This document shows, in pieces, positions 44,001 through 44,422 of a stretch of 44,422 nt of DNA; the stretch's first letter is position 1; each line of letters opens with the position of its first letter. Origin of the DNA: a bacterium (GTDB lineage: Bacteria; Bacillota; Bacilli; Lactobacillales; Streptococcaceae); assembly GCA_905221095.1 (NCBI GenBank), contig CAJNBV010000013.1, positions 1 through 44,422 of the forward strand, in the 5' to 3' direction. The translations under genes were made by a program, and so were the position numbers. The notes under the pieces were generated by a model. That model searched no databases and had not been told where the DNA came from. It saw nothing but the letters and a program-made list of their open reading frames with translations.

Positions 44001-44422
44001 ATGTTACTGTAACGGATAAGACAACTGGCGATTCAGTACTCATCCCAGTGAAAGACTTAACAGTAAAAGACTTCACCCCAGTGACACCAACTGAGAAAGT
44101 ACCAGTGAAGAAAGCTGGAGAATTGACTCAAGCCGAACAAGACAAAGTCAAAGAAAAAGTTCAAGCTAAGAACCCAGGTAAGGAAGTCACAGTAGGAGCC
44201 GACGGAACCGCAACAGTGACAGATCCAACCACAGGAATCAGTCATACAATTCCAGGAAGTGATTTAGTGAACCAAGACTTTACTCCAGTGATACCAACTG
44301 ACAAAGTACCAGTGAAGAAAGCTGGAGAATTGACTCAAGCCGAACAAGACAAAGTCAAAGAAAAAGTTCAAGCTAAGAACCCAGGTAAGGAAGTCACAGT
44401 AGGAGCCGACGGAACCGCAACA
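35039..44422 (+). CDS. Giant YSIRK-signal cell-surface adhesin, 3' end beyond the window
   Basis: An open frame of 3128 codons with no stop before the window ends. The ATG at 35039 is chosen because AAAGG (35026-35030) lies 8 nt upstream; the in-frame ATG at 35033 is too close to it. The signal peptide has YSIRK at residues 16-20 and a hydrophobic core to about residue 40. Residues 90-260 are charged and helical (LNQALSDLQAEIAKIDNG; predicted coiled coil). From about residue 320 the protein is Thr/Asn/Gly-rich beta-type repeats. Two related modules share FRGADFTPTFKVADN and FRGATFNPELKAWDN (residues about 1074 and 1289). Near the 3' end are two identical 78-residue units and then LTQAEQDKV/GADGTATVTD repeats. 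An LPXTG anchor is expected downstream but is not visible. Probably a wall-anchored host- or bacterium-binding adhesin. Confidence 0.9.
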   Translation, partial: MFGKKRDDNGEKLYRYSIRKYHFGAASVAIAALIFFANGVAKADMAVSPATANTEKVGVAVTGLTEGVPPTEGHSEKSQEVGAEKEVIAKKSVDKSALNQALSDLQAEIAKIDNGKLSSLASQISQLTDESKRLLGDENTSEEAVATLVGRVQAMTEQVRQLQSKNDNKPANEASAVSKENKEALNATRTSEATLDGNLTLDKPAKVIEGSTVSSKVQDEKELKKTDKSALSVEGTEDGRKSEKAGKEEGTVTKKDKLEALSGYLVRYLDAARKIERPETKKFLKGVEEVVRSVEDGLKNPQLTASEIEELMKQGKQAEKKLALAVTREHSGKRDLDNGKRMSPDSYFRAAINRAANGVVYDAKGNENLTDALVGYITKEGDNSGYPPGTILYISHNDNGSSAGNNNNNLGPQPVKYLKNKVLARVTKNSNGYHWVISYNNGKESRQNPIYYFTIPSGHSVQNMTLKENGSVVKHGGVAQVFNGEADKYLTAVGSPNGGVNGGSYYENVANINNGIVGDRGGIYTLDDFVKNNTSVYYNRDGMSNEDIRIMDKLYDKIKSSTQNIFAFRPKDFDAGNTYEVEFDTKADTEVPLYYIVGMKSYEKIPSGRFMHKSYQQWYGVQERYNVTVNTNVLKTTFLKGTGIGTLDTASGLMSNAVTIEDTFDHNRQTNPGRGDVTDYYTYKSTGNFSADYFKSFHNRFSRQRSEDGVNTTADRAKGNHTLYIEARVKGQPINFRLPYKIVTQSDIYQPVAKEVTDTKNYKADLGNADTYIKSYTDVSSQIDGFKTPDADDMGTPNPGNSFYKDRISEFPRTSDKIKEQAVKQVQWVGGASLSTGKRVIELTLDNHKTELFTVPDDIDVLPGGKISKENLAKLKEAIRQQYQKVNTNGQAVGSVPTITETTPVWVKKQVKVTYYDNENNSSTNNQDDSVDYVDVLFKHIQKEAKPVAPTIATPIDGSASVTPNGTTDKLVVSYRPTRQQSDTTLTVKKEGSSWGVVGNRPDGVTVDTSTGRVSITEPTVEDNTKIKAIATYLNSDETSAEDTVKSRDTQAPTVMMNGKVLTERASDNRFVIFRGADFTPTFKVADNSNTIAEFNVKNIPNGVWFNKSGNKDYARTLITNGDYHFSNTKVDDDAPLVTREASVTVRDLSGNAKEYKFEYTIADVMVRNSPKAASLNDKIGDSHNYLIDTLNGSTDQGNKFFPGGMSWEWENADQNTKLTNLGLVRHVAKAVFPTGAQNGSLTANGMTLYAPREIKKEVNFNVTDNAKPQATLNGVSLGTTAGEPIFTIFRGATFNPELKAWDNAGKISNVTVSGLPGGVTSTNFPGSQQTGSETQKYTAKLSNGNVDNSYALGEHEATLTVTGSDSKDVSTFKFKYRVVDLDFKNVYETPDAGQPDGKSYVIGLHDGNSVNVNNGAKNINPKDYWKVINDSSKADRGYSYLPDGMTYSINNGGISSNPADASKGASIAMGHYARVIKADFSRAGDIANNESTSRTVFAPPSIERRILVAVDPTAPTIDGGADLLYGQAGYKPDIKIKNIVNIGESTSEIGTVNKEATRTIQLYSDQDDTTPIAEHSFDKGSRETEWTFRESDISRKRPNGLIEGETLYARVKVTHRGVSTMSGNSNEKEVTARLNLIENATNRIVQANDSKLNDAEKAAIRIALKKANPTLGLEDNNIEISDSGSIVVTKDKKRGWLQTEPNKNRGEGFVTRFADIRKDFLLENIEGAKLPNRDTDKGFAWSNSTTDSSVNGNRSLIYYYDATKGQGINLNDVLRMMHLKPKAGTNSVENPSLVEARGDDKEKAEHNREGYSKDSRTNEFKKGSDYINTLDLVDAGNLSGGQVVSNSPNKLVENGKGTPGAVNTSLQNASIAGANGIQAITLNHVVNGSNAIYKAQLYLRPEYVNTNTLSKRNETKDTTTNVINVYFVPIDPVAPQVERSTTNNLASKREQAGSLDANTSFKSLAKVTDNYDKDDATNATTNTVRSNLNIWVKNGSTKKLIVENGVEKADVIASLKNEVNPMTYEVVAKTTDASGNKSHEEDDDGASLGFFKVGYDLVARETINVKQGERLTQDELNKLIQVQEGNERQELPQGATVTATLDTATIANGGEETKTAEATVDFGQGRTKKLNIRYRVLRTFPVANLVYDFHGQPRGDNEASYYSNTRGLPSGMDWYLKKGNQDQPTSKIQDYLKNDPIGSTEYTFGAKYNAGRFTNNPTADDKLKHEGRLVHKVFDVMPNPTKVTVEQGASLSDKQAKDAVTKVANSENLPEGTTYEWVNASGGRENASATTSGEQTFHVKITLPKSQVTGSDLPGATQVQPSKIIAVTVNVTPPKPTFDAEAITSTSRIIRGTLGGLNASAGKAVVRVALNDGSGRVLTSENNGGVTINGNTWTATLPNDVKLRQSVRKNGENTKPANLTVTTTIAGTQLSRQGDDKVVQMGGYAVTPAIAGSKHIDFTVPHDAKRVELRFHNSEETGDKPNSIVLVRGQNGGDWHVDAVRTDHTAVSDANKFVAKIENGVSRTNASENLVRIHLKEIEGGSKLHLKEEVANGSGTSTYGKGLGLRVAYQSEAGQDPVTAGNWMIANISNTSPTLEYKGTEGRSDTTRKVFPSGTSITKEKLAELVTIRDTEDNHTVLEDKPYGTGSLQIMSGLTETPGKATPAGRYTVVLKAIDSQGKESNTLTVHVGVVSTDVKYQPQVNGVDQGAAKVVEVTGSEHHQGDSVSYTPEGEITGTDGKVYVPKDPKAKTVTLTDKPQVINVEYVEKAASTDVKYQPQVNGVDQGAAKVVEVTGSEHHQGDSVSYTPEGEITGTDGKVYVPKDPKAKTVTLTDKPQVINVEYVEKATTSTPTFTVGTQNPQTGNVEVTVGGVPEGTKVTLPGVTGEKVVTAGKVVLSHNDLPDEPKTGKGSAQEDGKLPKEGTSEITIPGKLTSAKGEPAKEFEVEIPLPLVVPDPEHLTSKEIEKLVEEVKKSNPTSDVKADDKGNVTVTDKTTGDSVLIPVKDLTVKDFTPVTPTEKVPVKKAGELTQAEQDKVKEKVQAKNPGKEVTVGADGTATVTDPTTGISHTIPGSDLVNQDFTPVIPTDKVPVKKAGELTQAEQDKVKEKVQAKNPGKEVTVGADGTAT
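43118..43580 (+). repeat. Perfect tandem duplication, 234-bp unit, in the adhesin gene
   Basis: Units begin at 43118 and 43352. They are identical base for base through 43345 and 43579 by inspection, encoding two 78-residue domains (from TDVKYQPQVNGVDQGAAKVV; residues 2694 and 2772). The fold resembles MucBP-like or ubiquitin-like beta domains, but that assignment is tentative. The lack of synonymous change points to very recent duplication or gene conversion. Confidence 0.93.
43911..44422 (+). repeat. 207-bp (69-residue) repeat array at the window edge
   Basis: Three units: a diverged copy with HLTSKEIEKLVEEVKKSNP (from 43911), then two near-identical copies with KKAGELTQAEQDKVKEKVQ starting at 44107 and 44314. 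The last is cut by the window end. Each unit has an LTxAE helix, an NP turn and a DGTATVTD strand, a repeat type seen in many streptococcal wall proteins. The array probably continues. Confidence 0.85.

Noticed and set aside
42446..44245. Several minus-strand open frames inside the adhesin gene
   Set aside because: They are Ser/Val/Leu-rich shadows of the repetitive plus-strand frame and have no ribosome sites.
43118..44422. CRISPR-like array
   Set aside because: The repeats are long, tandem, in frame and protein-coding, without unique spacers. I saw no CRISPR array anywhere in the window.

Overview
The window looks like a chromosomal segment of a Mitis-group Streptococcus (S. mitis, S. oralis or S. 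pneumoniae type). Reasons: moderate-to-low GC content, a BOX dispersed repeat, a YSIRK-type surface protein, strong extended -10 promoters, and housekeeping neighbourhoods typical of the pneumococcus and its relatives (thrS-rpsO, trmK-nif3-oxidase, galE-GT2, cmk, truA-pdxK-ECF, murT-gatD, cshA, codY-pncA). The species cannot be fixed from the sequence alone.

Layout. 1-77 is the outer end of an IS3-family insertion sequence. 329-4644 holds a DUF389 membrane protein, thrS behind a T-box leader on the minus strand, a small membrane protein and rpsO. 4667-5968 is a small accessory island with cadmium transporter cadD. It carries a sequence closely resembling the oriT of MOBV/pMV158-type rolling-circle plasmids and is bracketed by 60-bp direct repeats. 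6078-9584 is an iron(III)-complex ABC uptake operon (permease, ATPase, lipoprotein) with a coupled esterase, followed convergently by plsC. 10509-19067 holds a P-type ATPase, trmK-nif3-FAD oxidase, galE-glycosyltransferase, a small ferredoxin on the minus strand, and a LysM-like protein with cmk. 19198-23642 has yjdM, a Pr6Pr membrane protein, a BOX element, an MFS transporter, and truA with a vitamin B6 kinase and ECF S-component. 23697-29359 (minus strand) holds an AT-rich orphan protein with hendecad repeats, pepQ, murT-gatD (peptidoglycan amidation) and a thiol-disulfide flavoreductase. 29688-33042 holds cshA, codY-pncA and tRNA-Leu.

The right end is accessory. An Rpn-family nuclease gene (33248-34162) is followed by two 5'-truncated copies of its own 3' end. 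After an AT-rich gap a very large YSIRK adhesin begins at 35039 and runs off the window in frame after 3128 codons. It contains a perfect 234-bp tandem duplication and a 207-bp repeat array.

Themes. Regulation is readable in places: T-box (thrS), CodY box upstream of codY, a structured rpsO leader and a long cshA leader. Three genes (P-type ATPase, truA, murT) have an extended -10 box only 6-7 nt from the start codon and no Shine-Dalgarno, suggesting leaderless transcripts. The best candidates for something undescribed are the oriT-bearing cadD island, the Rpn 3'-end cassette array, the leaderless set and the hendecad-repeat orphan.
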